Origin: Thermodesulfovibrio sp.
GTDB lineage: Bacteria; Nitrospirota; Thermodesulfovibrionia; Thermodesulfovibrionales; Thermodesulfovibrionaceae
DNA: 64,000 nucleotides
Assembly: GCA_020725335.1 (NCBI GenBank)
Contig: DYFF01000007.1
Location: 124,001-188,000, forward strand
Reading direction: 5' to 3'
Both the position numbers and the translations under genes were made by a program. This document shows positions 55,291-63,262 of the stretch, in pieces. Below the pieces are notes generated by a model that was not told the origin of the DNA, did no database searches, and saw only the letters and a program-made list of their open reading frames with translations. The first letter of the stretch is position 1, and every line of letters starts with the position of its first letter.

Positions 55291-55601
55291 AGAATGTTTT
55301 CAGGGTCTAATGAGTCAAATCCTTTCAAATATTCTTCCCATTCAATAGGAAGTAGATACTTTTTTTTATTGTTACACTCTTTACAACAGGGTACAATATT
55401 ACTCTTTGTTGACTTACCACCTCTTATTAATGGTACTAAATGGTCCATTGTTAATTCATTAGGTAAAGTGGGTCTACCGCAATAATAACATCTACCTTTT
55501 GAAATTTTATTTCGCCACCAAGCTGATTTTCTTAAAACTCTTGCCTTTTGTTTCTCTATCTTAATTTCGCTTTGTGAAGCGTTAGGGATAAAATCTTTCA
55601 T
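55287..55601 (-). CDS. HNH endonuclease
   Basis: 104 aa. CYYCGRPTLPNELTMDHLVPL (39-59) and CCKECNNKKK hold the zinc-binding CxxC pairs and the HNH catalytic His in DHLVPLIRGG. Stand-alone HNH proteins of this size are common; they may be homing-like nucleases or repair nucleases, and none of the neighbours decides it. Its start abuts the DUF507 stop in the rpsF-ssb-rpsR run, so it is co-transcribed with replication and translation genes. There is no sign of an intron or intein. Confidence 0.88.
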   Translation of the reverse strand: MKDFIPNASQSEIKIEKQKARVLRKSAWWRNKISKGRCYYCGRPTLPNELTMDHLVPLIRGGKSTKSNIVPCCKECNNKKKYLLPIEWEEYLKGFDSLDPENIL

Positions 55602-55879
55602 TAACGACCAAATCTCTTCTTTTCTTCTTCTTCAAAAAATTTCTTATAAAGTATATTCCATTCAGGACTGCCTTCAACAATTTTTTTTGAAAACGACTGA
55701 AGTTTCCTTCTTACTATCTCGTCAATTGATTCTCCAATTTTTAATGCCTGTATAAAACTTCTTTTAATTTCTCTTCTTATTTCCTGTTCATCAGCTTTTA
55801 ATGTTATCAACCCTTTACTTATTAAACCATTAAATAGTATATGCGAAGTGTGAGAAATTTTTTCATCGGATAACATCAT
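55601..55879 (-). CDS. DUF507 family protein, copy 2
   Basis: 92 aa, helical and charged, of the DUF507 family. MLSDEKISHTSHILFNGLISKGLI matches the usual opening; the rest is three predicted helices ending in EEEEKKRF. It is one of two tandem paralogues (the other at 55876-56157) that overlap by 4 bases. Function unknown. DUF507 genes are often paired, suggesting a heterodimer. The pair lies between rpsR and an HNH gene in this operon. Confidence 0.8.
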   Translation of the reverse strand: MMLSDEKISHTSHILFNGLISKGLITLKADEQEIRREIKRSFIQALKIGESIDEIVRRKLQSFSKKIVEGSPEWNILYKKFFEEEEKKRFGR

Positions 55880-56157
55880 AATACCAAGTTCCTCTGCTTT
55901 ACAAGTTTTTGTTTTGTCATTTCAAAAAGTTTTCTATAGTCTAACTTACTCTTCTCAATCTCAGGTTCATATTTTTTAAGAAGTTCTCTTACCTCTTCAT
56001 TCAGTCGATCTTCAACCATTAATTCATCAAGTATTAATTTTTCTGCTTCTTCAAGTAGTTGTTCTTTAGATACATTAGATTCAATAAGGTCCTTTTTGAG
56101 TAAATTTTCAATTATGTTGTTAGCAATGTAAGGTACCCAGTTTTTAGGAATCCTCAT
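55876..56157 (-). CDS. DUF507 family protein, copy 1
   Basis: 93 aa, the first of two adjacent DUF507 proteins. It opens with MRIPKNWVPYIANNIIENLLKKDLI, split here as IPKNWVPYIANNI and ENLLKKDLIE, and continues as charged helices. Both paralogues share an N-terminal helix, a hydrophobic hairpin and a highly charged tail. The short overlap with copy 2 (ATGA-type) implies equal synthesis. It starts 5 bases after rpsR. Function unknown. Confidence 0.8.
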   Translation of the reverse strand: MRIPKNWVPYIANNIIENLLKKDLIESNVSKEQLLEEAEKLILDELMVEDRLNEEVRELLKKYEPEIEKSKLDYRKLFEMTKQKLVKQRNLVL

Positions 56158-56162
56158 TTTTA

Positions 56163-56396
56163 TTAAAGCTCAATATATGGTAATAATGCTATTGATCTTG
56201 CTCTCTTTATAGCTTTTGTTAGTTGCCTCTGATGTCTTGAGCAGGTACCAGTCATTTTTCTTGATAGAATCTTACCTCTTTCAGTCATGAAACTTCTTAG
56301 TAACTTTGAATTTTTGTAATCAATAAATTCTACCTTATCAGCACAAAAGCGGCAATATTTTTTTCTAAAAAATCTCCTTTGTGATTGCTGTTGCAT
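56163..56396 (-). CDS. rpsR: Ribosomal protein bS18
   Basis: 77-aa small-subunit protein. [50 protein letters not shown] and LLPY are family hallmarks; I show them in shorter pieces here: [34 protein letters not shown]. The Cys pairs (CRFC, and TGTCSRH) may hold zinc. It pairs with S6 on the ribosome platform. It lies in the classical rpsF-ssb-rpsR order; rplI does not follow. Confidence 0.98.
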   Translation of the reverse strand: MQQQSQRRFFRKKYCRFCADKVEFIDYKNSKLLRSFMTERGKILSRKMTGTCSRHQRQLTKAIKRARSIALLPYIEL

Positions 56397-56408
56397 ATAT
56401 TTCCTCCC

Positions 56409-56795
56409 TTAAAATGGTTCTAAATCTGTGTATTCTTCTGGTGGAAGTTGTTCTGTATCTTGACTTTCTACAGATTCCTTCCTTGATAAAAATCTTATGC
56501 TGTTAGCTATAACCTCAAATTTGTTCTTCTTTTGTCCCTCATACTCCCATCTTCTCTCTCTAAGTCTTCCCTCTACTAAAACCATTCTTCCTTTATTTAA
56601 ATATTGGGTGCAGGATTCTGCTTGTTTACCAAAGACGACAGCGTCAATAAATAATGTTTCTTCTCTCATTTCATTACCCTGTCTATATCTTGAATTTACA
56701 GCAATTGGAACAGTTGCGACTGCTACACCAGAGGGTGTATATCTAATTTCAGGGTCTCTTGTCAAATTTCCAATTAAAATAATTCTATTAAACAT
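56409..56795 (-). CDS. ssb: Single-stranded DNA-binding protein
   Basis: 128-aa OB-fold protein. MFNRIILIGNLTRDPEIRYT, split as FNRIILIGNLTRDPE and RYTPSGVAVATVPIAVN, opens it; YLNKGRMVLVEGRLRERRWE is the strand pair that grips ssDNA. The acidic C-terminal tip DLEPF (usually DDDIPF) is shortened but keeps the final Phe that recruits partner proteins. It stands in the rpsF-ssb-rpsR operon. Confidence 0.98.
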   Translation of the reverse strand: MFNRIILIGNLTRDPEIRYTPSGVAVATVPIAVNSRYRQGNEMREETLFIDAVVFGKQAESCTQYLNKGRMVLVEGRLRERRWEYEGQKKNKFEVIANSIRFLSRKESVESQDTEQLPPEEYTDLEPF

Positions 56796-56796
56796 T

Positions 56797-57162
56797 TTAT
56801 CCTTTTGCAGAGATTTCTTTTGGTTCTATAGGAATACCTTTTATTTCTGCTGGAAGCGTAGCAATTTGTTCTTTACTCATTTTAATAACCATATATTTAA
56901 ATACAGGATCATAAACTTTATAAAAATCCTCAATTAACTTGATTGTCTTTGAAGGTGCTTTAAAGATAAATAATACATAATATCCCATAGTTTGTTTATT
57001 AAGCTTATAGGATAATTTTTTCTTGCCCCAATTTTCGATTTTTAAAACTTCTCCACCGTTATCTGTAATTATGGAAGAAATTTTGTTAATTGCTTCTTTT
57101 ACCTCTTCTTCAGAGAGTGTTGGGACAAGTAATACCATTTTTTCATAAAAATTATCTAACAT
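56797..57162 (-). CDS. rpsF: Ribosomal protein bS6
   Basis: 121 aa. YEKMVLLVPTLSEEEVKE, NWGKKKLSYKLNKQTMGYYVLFIF, in shorter pieces GKKKLSYKLNKQTMG and YYVLFIFKAP, and the RNP-like fold fit S6, which binds S18 and 16S rRNA. It leads the operon rpsF-ssb-rpsR-DUF507-DUF507-HNH. A GTGGAGG ribosome site lies upstream; the 94-base gap above it holds no other clear feature apart from an AGGAGGAGGGC stretch. Confidence 0.97.
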   Translation of the reverse strand: MLDNFYEKMVLLVPTLSEEEVKEAINKISSIITDNGGEVLKIENWGKKKLSYKLNKQTMGYYVLFIFKAPSKTIKLIEDFYKVYDPVFKYMVIKMSKEQIATLPAEIKGIPIEPKEISAKG

Positions 57163-57256
57163 AAAATTACCTCCACATGGATTTTAAGCCCTCCTCCTCA
57201 AGGTGAGAGCATGGAGTTATAAAGTCACAATTTTTTTTATAACATATTTAAACTTT

Positions 57257-58147
57257 TTAAATCAAATTATAATTTTTAAGTTTTTTACTAAGTGTATTTC
57301 TATTTATTCCTAAAATTTTTGCTGCCTTTAGCTGATTATTTCCAGTTTCACTTAATACTAAACTGAAAAGAGCCTTTTCTACTTCTTGAATAATGGTATC
57401 ATAAAGATTAGAATTCTCTATTCTGCAAAAGTCACTCAAAAAATTACCTATTTTGGAATCAAGAAAATTTTTAATAGAAAATTTATCATTGAACTCTCCA
57501 AATAAATCTTTTGTACTTAATTTTTTATGCTTTGAACTAAGACAAGATTTGGTTAAACATTGTTTTAATTGATAAAAATTCTCGGGCCAAGAATATTCTG
57601 TTATAGCTTCTTTAGCATCTTTAGATAACTCTCTCAATGGAATGTTTAGAAATGCTGATATTTCCTGTAATAGCATATTCGCAATAGGAACAATATCTTG
57701 TTTTCTTGCACTAAGAGGAGGAATATAAATTTTATGTGCTTTTTTTAAAAAGTTATACTTATCTATATCAATTTTCCCCTGACTAAAAAGAATATCATAA
57801 TCTAAATTCTCTAAAAAAATTATGCAATTAATCGTCTTTTCATTGTGTTGCAAAATTGAAAATTCTAAATTTTCAATATCATCTATTAAAAAAACTACAT
57901 TTTCTTTTTTTAAAAATTTTCTATTTAAATCATCCGGAATTGTTATTAAATTATGATTTGGCATTCGGGATAATATTATTTTCAATATGTAATTTTTCTC
58001 TGTTCCCTTTTCACCATAAATATAAAAGATAGAATTTTCCAGAGGAATATTTCTTATTCTTTCTAAAACCTCTTTCATCGGTTGACTCTTATAAACATTT
58101 AACAGGAATAAAGGTGATATATCAAAATCTAATAGATTGCTATTCAT
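57257..58147 (-). CDS. Degenerate AAA+ regulator with Fis-type DNA-binding tail
   Basis: 296 aa, built like the AAA+ and Fis domains of NtrC-type activators but eroded. Walker A reads GEKGTEKN (45-52), where GExGTGKE is expected; Walker B is VVFLIDDIENL (84-94). The GAFTGA loop that touches sigma54 is absent and the arginine of the usual WPGNVREL is lost (WPENFYQLKQ). The C-terminal Fis helix-turn-helix (about 255-294; GNNQLKAAKILGINRNTLSKKL) is intact. So it can probably bind DNA but not activate sigma54. It follows nadD after 2 bases. Partner or target genes unknown. Confidence 0.8.
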   Translation of the reverse strand: MNSNLLDFDISPLFLLNVYKSQPMKEVLERIRNIPLENSIFYIYGEKGTEKNYILKIILSRMPNHNLITIPDDLNRKFLKKENVVFLIDDIENLEFSILQHNEKTINCIIFLENLDYDILFSQGKIDIDKYNFLKKAHKIYIPPLSARKQDIVPIANMLLQEISAFLNIPLRELSKDAKEAITEYSWPENFYQLKQCLTKSCLSSKHKKLSTKDLFGEFNDKFSIKNFLDSKIGNFLSDFCRIENSNLYDTIIQEVEKALFSLVLSETGNNQLKAAKILGINRNTLSKKLKNYNLI

Positions 58148-58149
58148 AT

Positions 58150-58785
58150 CTAAATGCTCCTGTACAAATTATTCTTTTTAATATAATCTATGACTTGTTC
58201 TGGTAATAAATAACGAATGCTTTCATTGTTTTTTATTTTTTCTCTTAACATGGTCGAAGAAATACATAAAGGTGTAATTCTTATATAATAAACTTTCTTT
58301 TCAGAATTTTTTATGTTAAATATATCTTCTGATTGCTTATTTTCTATAAATTCACAATTTTCCAATTTATATTCAACTTTATCACTATCGGGTCTTGACA
58401 TAACTATAAAATCAATCATCCTTAAAAGTTCCTGGGGCTTATGCCATCTTGGTAATTCTAAAAAAGAATCCACACCAATTATAAACCAAAGAGCATGACC
58501 TTCGTAAAGCTTTTTAAAATAATTTATTGTATTTACTGTATATGAAGGCTCTTGAAGTTGTATCTCATAATCAGAAACTTCAAAATAAGGATTATCCTTT
58601 ATAGCTAATGCAGTCATTTTTAATCTATGATATCCTTCAATTGCATTAGAACCTTTAAGGGGCGGAATTCCTGCTGGAATAAAAATAATCTTATCAAAAT
58701 AAAAATACTCTCGCACTTCTTCCGCGCCCCTTAAATGTCCATAGTGAATTGGATTAAAAGTACCACCAAAAAGTCCTATTTTCAT
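58150..58785 (-). CDS. nadD: Nicotinate-nucleotide adenylyltransferase
   Basis: 211 aa. GLFGGTFNPIHYGHLRGAEE holds the HxGH nucleotidyltransferase motif (FNPIHYGH), FIPAGIPPLK binds substrate, and ISSTMLREKIKNNESI is the ISSTxxR motif. It adenylates nicotinate mononucleotide in NAD synthesis. It lies between proA and the AAA+/Fis gene, with 7 bases from proA. Confidence 0.96.
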   Translation of the reverse strand: MKIGLFGGTFNPIHYGHLRGAEEVREYFYFDKIIFIPAGIPPLKGSNAIEGYHRLKMTALAIKDNPYFEVSDYEIQLQEPSYTVNTINYFKKLYEGHALWFIIGVDSFLELPRWHKPQELLRMIDFIVMSRPDSDKVEYKLENCEFIENKQSEDIFNIKNSEKKVYYIRITPLCISSTMLREKIKNNESIRYLLPEQVIDYIKKNNLYRSI

Positions 58786-58792
58786 AGTAAAC

Positions 58793-60043
58793 CTATTGTC
58801 TTAATTGTCCATTTCCAAATACTATGAATTTTGTACATGTGAGTTCTTCCAAGCCCATAGGACCGCGAGCATGGATTTTATCTGTAGAAATCCCAATTTC
58901 TGCTCCTAATCCAAACTGATAGCCATCATTAAGCCTTGTTGATGCATTAACAAATACTGCTGAGGAGTCAACTTCTCTTAAAAATCTCATTGCCTTATGG
59001 TAATTCTCAGTTACAATTGCATCTGAGTGAGCAGATCCGTATTTTGCTATATGATTCATTGCATCATCCATATCCTTTACAATTTTAACATTTAAGATTA
59101 AGTCAAGATATTCTTTATAAAAATCTTCTTCTGTTACATCTTTAACTTTTTGATAGATTGCTTTTGTCTTTTTACATCCTCTAATTTCAACTCCTGCTTC
59201 TTCAAATCTTTTAAGCATCTTTGGTAAAAACTTCTTAGCAATCACTTCATCAACAAGCATTGTTTCCATTGCATTACATGTAGCAGGTCTCTGTACCTTA
59301 GCATTGAAACATATCTCCTCTGCCATCTTTAGGTCAGCCTCTCGATCCACAAAAACATGACAAACACCTTTATAGTGTTTTAACACAGGAATTCTTGAGT
59401 TTTCCGTTACTGTTCTTATTAAACCTTCTCCTCCTCGAGGTATAATCAGGTCAATTATTTCTTCAAGCTTTATCATCTCAAGAACAGCCTCTCTATGAGG
59501 AACATCTATATAAGTTACTACCCCTTCATGCATGCCTTCGTCTTTAAGTGCCGATTTTAGGATTTTTACAAGTGATATATTAGAATTTATTGCTTCTGAT
59601 CCGCCTCTAAGTACTACAGAATTACCAGCTTTAAGGCATAATCCTGTTACATCAACAGTAACATTAGGTCTTGCTTCATATATTACTCCTATAACTCCAA
59701 TTGGTACTCTCATTCTACCTACTTGCATTCCATTTGGTCTTAACCACATCTTTGTGATTTCTCCCACAGGATCAGGAAGAGCCACAACCTCCTCGAGTCC
59801 CTTTACCATCTCTGAAATTCTCTTTTCATTAAGAGTAAGCCTATCAATAAGAGCCTTTGATAGTCCCTTCTTTTCAGCATTGGAAATGTCCACTTTGTTT
59901 GCCTCAATCAGTTCATCCTTTTTTCTTTTAATGTAATCTGCCATGCGTAGAATTATTTTGTTTTTTAAGTCAGTAGAAGCCTTAGCAATAAAAGGAGATG
60001 CTTCTTTAGCTTCTTTAGCTTTAGCCAAAATCTTTTCTTTCAT
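58793..60043 (-). CDS. proA: Gamma-glutamyl phosphate reductase
   Basis: 416-aa NADPH enzyme making glutamate 5-semialdehyde for proline. EARPNVTVDVTGLCLKAGNSVVLRGGSEA, in part EARPNVTVDVTGLCLKAGN, and QRPATCNAMETMLVD with the catalytic Cys of ATCNAMET, are the family blocks; NASTRLNDGYQFGLGAEIGISTDK, in part TRLNDGYQFGLGAEIGIS, lies near the end. It is followed by nadD and the AAA+/Fis gene. GAGGGGG precedes the ATG. proB is not in the window. Confidence 0.98.
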   Translation of the reverse strand: MKEKILAKAKEAKEASPFIAKASTDLKNKIILRMADYIKRKKDELIEANKVDISNAEKKGLSKALIDRLTLNEKRISEMVKGLEEVVALPDPVGEITKMWLRPNGMQVGRMRVPIGVIGVIYEARPNVTVDVTGLCLKAGNSVVLRGGSEAINSNISLVKILKSALKDEGMHEGVVTYIDVPHREAVLEMIKLEEIIDLIIPRGGEGLIRTVTENSRIPVLKHYKGVCHVFVDREADLKMAEEICFNAKVQRPATCNAMETMLVDEVIAKKFLPKMLKRFEEAGVEIRGCKKTKAIYQKVKDVTEEDFYKEYLDLILNVKIVKDMDDAMNHIAKYGSAHSDAIVTENYHKAMRFLREVDSSAVFVNASTRLNDGYQFGLGAEIGISTDKIHARGPMGLEELTCTKFIVFGNGQLRQ

Positions 60044-60139
60044 AAAGACTTACCCCCTCTCAATAAAATTTTAATTGCATATTTTAACTTTTTTTGTTAT
60101 ATTTTATAAAAATAAAATAAAAAAAAGGAGGTATTTATT

Positions 60140-60322
60140 ATGGCAACACCTGTAGTGGATTATGACCTTTGCGTAGGCTGTGGTAGCTGTGCAGAAGTAT
60201 GTCCTGAAGTCTTTGAGATGAGAGATGACAAAGCATGGGTAATTGGTGCTGATAAGTGTAATACTTGTGACTGTCAGCAAGCTGCAGACCTTTGTCCATC
60301 TCAGGCAATTACATTTGAGTAG
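60140..60322 (+). CDS. Small ferredoxin with eight cysteines
   Basis: 60 aa. CVGCGSCAEVCP gives Cys11, 14, 17 and 21; Cys52 (CPSQAI) is the distant ligand of a single-cluster fold like that of Thermotoga ferredoxin, where Cys21 and Cys45 would form the disulfide. Cys40 and Cys43 are extra, within KCNTCDC. The acidic chain suits low-potential electron transfer, for example to or from the Kor, Vor or Ior enzymes. GGAGG precedes the ATG, and a strong terminator follows. Confidence 0.93.
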   Translation: MATPVVDYDLCVGCGSCAEVCPEVFEMRDDKAWVIGADKCNTCDCQQAADLCPSQAITFE

Positions 60323-60330
60323 TGGATTGA

Positions 60331-60361
60331 GAGGGTAGAGTTTTTACTCTGCCCTCTTTTT
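60331..60361. terminator. Strong bidirectional terminator after the ferredoxin gene
   Basis: GAGGGTAGAG (60331-60340), TTTTTA loop, CTCTGCCCTC (60347-60356): a 10-bp stem with one G-U pair, followed by five Ts (60357-60361). It lies between the convergent ferredoxin and Nudix genes, whose stop codon falls in the T run, and serves the + strand best. Confidence 0.85.
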
Positions 60362-60917
60362 AAATATACTTCCTTGCAAGTTCAATAAAACCGTATATTT
60401 TAAGATCGATAAAATCTCCATTTAATCTCTGTTTTTCTAAAAAATCAAAGGCTTTTATATGAGGAATTTTTAAAACTTCTATTTTTTCTGTATCATCAGG
60501 AGGATATCTTCTCTTTAAGTCCTCTGATGCTTCCTTGACATTTTTAGCAATATAAACGGTTATAACCTCTGTAGAAAGTCCTGATGATACAGGACCTTCT
60601 GCAAGAAAAATTATTTCATCTGATAAAAATCCTGTTTCTTCAATAAGTTCTCTTCGGGCAACATCAATTAAGGCTTCTTTTTTATCATTTAATCCTGCGG
60701 GAAACTCTATGACAAATCCACCAAATGCGGGCCTAAACTGTCTTATAAAAACAAACTCTCCCTCTGGAGTAATAGGAATTACAATTACAATTCCTTTACT
60801 ATTTATTCTCTCTACAGCTTCCCATTTTCTAATATTACCATCCTTATCTACAAATGAAATTAGAACAATTCTTAAAAATCTACCTTGCCAGAGAACTTCC
60901 TTATTTATGATTTTCAT
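60360..60917 (-). CDS. Nudix hydrolase, ADP-ribose pyrophosphatase-like
   Basis: 185 aa. The Nudix box GLNDKKEALIDVARRELIEE, continuing TGF, matches Gx5Ex7REUxEExGU. FIRQFRPAFGGFVIEFPAG, in part RQFRPAFGGFVIEFPAG, is typical of the ADP-ribose/NADH pyrophosphatase subgroup (NudF-like). It cleaves nucleoside-diphosphate-linked compounds with Mg2+. It is last in the leftward run cimA-hisI-HIT-nudix and ends at the terminator. Confidence 0.93.
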   Translation of the reverse strand: MKIINKEVLWQGRFLRIVLISFVDKDGNIRKWEAVERINSKGIVIVIPITPEGEFVFIRQFRPAFGGFVIEFPAGLNDKKEALIDVARRELIEETGFLSDEIIFLAEGPVSSGLSTEVITVYIAKNVKEASEDLKRRYPPDDTEKIEVLKIPHIKAFDFLEKQRLNGDFIDLKIYGFIELARKYI

Positions 60918-60920
60918 TTT

Positions 60921-61262
60921 CTATCCAGGGGGCCAATGCATCATTCTACCAGCAAGAAGATGAAAATGCAGATGAAAAACTGTCTGGCCTCCATCTCTGT
61001 TACAGTTTACTACTATCCTAAATCCCTTTTCATTGAATCCCATATCTTTTGCAATTTTATTAGCTATAAAAAAAATATGACCTATTAATTCCTTATCATC
61101 ATTTTCAATTTCAAGTATAGTAGAATAGTGTTTTTTAGGAATAATAAGAATATGCACAGGAGCTTGAGGTGCTATATCATGAAAAGCATATATTAGATCA
61201 TCTTCATAAACCTTTTTTGAGGGAATTTGGCCTTTTGCAATTTTGCAAAAAATACAATCCAT
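60921..61262 (-). CDS. HIT-family nucleotide-binding protein
   Basis: 113 aa. The histidine triad is FHLHFHLLAG (HxHxH), with CIFCKIAKGQIPSKKVYEDD opening, in part IFCKIAKGQIPS, and HILIIPKKH. Such proteins hydrolyse AMP-linked phosphoramidates such as aminoacyl-AMP. It is common beside hisI or other housekeeping genes, with 3 bases before the Nudix gene and 1 after hisI. Confidence 0.95.
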   Translation of the reverse strand: MDCIFCKIAKGQIPSKKVYEDDLIYAFHDIAPQAPVHILIIPKKHYSTILEIENDDKELIGHIFFIANKIAKDMGFNEKGFRIVVNCNRDGGQTVFHLHFHLLAGRMMHWPPG

Positions 61263-61263
61263 A

Positions 61264-61596
61264 TCAATCCTCTTTTATTGGAATTGTTCTATAAAAACAG
61301 GTTCTATTTCCTGTATGACAGGCTCCGTTACCACATTGTTTTACCATTAAAAGAAGACAATCGGCATCACAGTCATAATAAATAGCCTTTACTTCTTGAA
61401 CATTTCCTGAGGTTTCACCTTTTTTCCAATACGTTTGCCTTGAACGAGACCAGAAATGGGTATATCCTGTTTCTATAGTCAACCTTAAAGCTTCTTTATC
61501 CATATAGGCAACCATTAATACTTCTTTTGTATTTATTTCTTGTATGACTGCTGGAATTAAACCTTTATCATCGAACTTTAATTTCTCAAAAATCAT
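61264..61596 (-). CDS. hisI: Phosphoribosyl-AMP cyclohydrolase
   Basis: 110 aa. The third step of histidine synthesis. [20 protein letters not shown], in part [30 protein letters not shown] and the metal site YDCDADCLL with [17 protein letters not shown], in part [15 protein letters not shown], are the HisI hallmarks. There is no HisE domain fused. Its start overlaps cimA by 4 bases. Other his genes are not in the window. Confidence 0.97.
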   Translation of the reverse strand: MIFEKLKFDDKGLIPAVIQEINTKEVLMVAYMDKEALRLTIETGYTHFWSRSRQTYWKKGETSGNVQEVKAIYYDCDADCLLLMVKQCGNGACHTGNRTCFYRTIPIKED

Positions 61597-63179
61597 ATTT
61601 CTTCTCTTTTCAACTTTTCCTTATAAAGCTTATACTCTATTCCATCAACTATTGCCTGCCATGAGGCTTCAATTATGTTTTCTGAAACTCCAACAGTACT
61701 CCAGATTTTTTCATCATCTCCTAACTCAATTAAAACCCTTACCTTAGAAGCAGTGCCTCTTCCTGAATTGACAACTCTTACCTTATAATCTTTTAATTTT
61801 ACTCTTTTAAGTTCAGGATAGAATCGCTCAAGTGCTTTTCTTAGAGCATTATCAAGAGCATTTACAGGACCATTGCCTGTCGCAGCAGTATGCTCAATAT
61901 TTTTACCAACCTTAACCATTATTGTTGCCTCGCTTAAAGTGGGTTCGTCCCATTTTCTCTTTTCGTCAATAACTCGAAAACCTATTAAATCGAAAAACTT
62001 TCTCTTTAATCCCAAAGTCTTTTTGAATAAAAGTTCAAGTGATGCATCAGCTCCTTCAAACTGAAAGCCTTCATTTTCTAAATTTTTTACTGCATCAACT
62101 ACTGCTTGTACATCCGGTGAATTTGGATCAAGAGATATTCCAAATTCTTCAGCTTTTTTAAGAATATTGCTTTTACCTGCTAAATCTGAAACTAATACTC
62201 TCTGTCTATTGCCTATAAGTTCTGGTTTAATATGCTCATAGGTCTCTGGTCTCTTTCTTATGGCGCTAACATGAACTCCACCTTTGTGAGCAAAAGCACT
62301 CTCTCCTACAAAGGGCTGTCTTTTGAAAGGAGTTAAATTAGCTATCTCATATACAAATTTTGATATATCTGTTAATTTTTTTAATTGGTCGTTATTGATA
62401 CATTCAAATCCCATTTTAATTTGAAGATTTGGAATAACTGAACAAAGATTTGCATTTCCGCATCTCTCACCAAATCCATTCATAGTTCCTTGAACCTGTA
62501 CTGCACCATTTAAAACAGCAACAATGCTGTTTGCAACAGCGCAATCAGAGTCATTATGAGCATGAATTCCTAATGGACTTTTTATCTTATTTTTTATATC
62601 TTTCATAATTTTTTCTACTTCCTGAGGAAGAGTTCCTCCATTAGTATCGCAAAGCACGAGACAGTCTGCTCCTGCCTGTTCTGCAGATTTTAAACATTTA
62701 ATTGCATAATCAGGATTGTCCTTGAACCCATCAAAAAAATGCTCTGCATCAAAAAAAACTTTATCTGTATATTTTTTCAGATAAGTTATAGTGTTATAGA
62801 TTAAATCAAGATTCTCTTCAAGTGTAATTCTAAGAGCTTCTGTTACATGAAAATCCCAACTTTTACCAAAAATAGTTATTATCTCAGTTTCTGATAATAT
62901 CAGTGTCCTTATATTTGGATCATTTTCTACTTTGAATTTTGGTCTATGAGTGCTTCCAAATGCAACTACTTTTGCTGTGTTAAGTTTTAATTTTTTTACT
63001 TTCTTAAAATATTCGGCATCCTTCGGATTAGAACCAGGCCATCCTCCCTCAATATAATGGAAACCTAACTCGTCTAATTTTTCTGTAATTTTTAGCTTAT
63101 CGTCAACAGAAAAAGATATTTCCTCAGCTTGAGAACCGTCTCTTAATGTTGTATCATATATTTCTATATTTTTCTGCAT
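61593..63179 (-). CDS. cimA: (R)-citramalate synthase
   Basis: 528-aa DRE-TIM metallolyase. [22 protein letters not shown], in part [14 protein letters not shown], and [14 protein letters not shown] plus [15 protein letters not shown] carry the metal His and active-site residues. The ERCGNANL pattern and the C-terminal regulatory domain (about 400-528) favour CimA over LeuA. CimA condenses pyruvate and acetyl-CoA, giving threonine-independent isoleucine synthesis. It leads the cimA-hisI-HIT-nudix run. No ribosome site is seen; a TATATT hexamer lies 5 bases before the ATG. Confidence 0.93.
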   Translation of the reverse strand: MQKNIEIYDTTLRDGSQAEEISFSVDDKLKITEKLDELGFHYIEGGWPGSNPKDAEYFKKVKKLKLNTAKVVAFGSTHRPKFKVENDPNIRTLILSETEIITIFGKSWDFHVTEALRITLEENLDLIYNTITYLKKYTDKVFFDAEHFFDGFKDNPDYAIKCLKSAEQAGADCLVLCDTNGGTLPQEVEKIMKDIKNKIKSPLGIHAHNDSDCAVANSIVAVLNGAVQVQGTMNGFGERCGNANLCSVIPNLQIKMGFECINNDQLKKLTDISKFVYEIANLTPFKRQPFVGESAFAHKGGVHVSAIRKRPETYEHIKPELIGNRQRVLVSDLAGKSNILKKAEEFGISLDPNSPDVQAVVDAVKNLENEGFQFEGADASLELLFKKTLGLKRKFFDLIGFRVIDEKRKWDEPTLSEATIMVKVGKNIEHTAATGNGPVNALDNALRKALERFYPELKRVKLKDYKVRVVNSGRGTASKVRVLIELGDDEKIWSTVGVSENIIEASWQAIVDGIEYKLYKEKLKREEI

Positions 63180-63184
63180 AGGTT

Positions 63185-63214
63185 AATATATTACATTTTT
63201 AAAATATAAGGCAA
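63185..63214 (-). promoter_or_regulatory. cimA promoter, probably leaderless
   Basis: On the minus strand TTGCCT (63214-63209), an 18-base spacer, TATATT (63190-63185) and 5 bases to the ATG (63179). There is no Shine-Dalgarno sequence between. Confidence 0.45.
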
Positions 63215-63262
63215 GATATGCTATATTAAATACTATCAAAACTTTAATTGAAGGAGATTTTT

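Noticed and set aside
55287-55601. HNH gene as a sign of a mobile intron or intein
   Set aside because: It is in frame in the rpsF operon, and no interrupted host gene or group I/II intron structure is seen.
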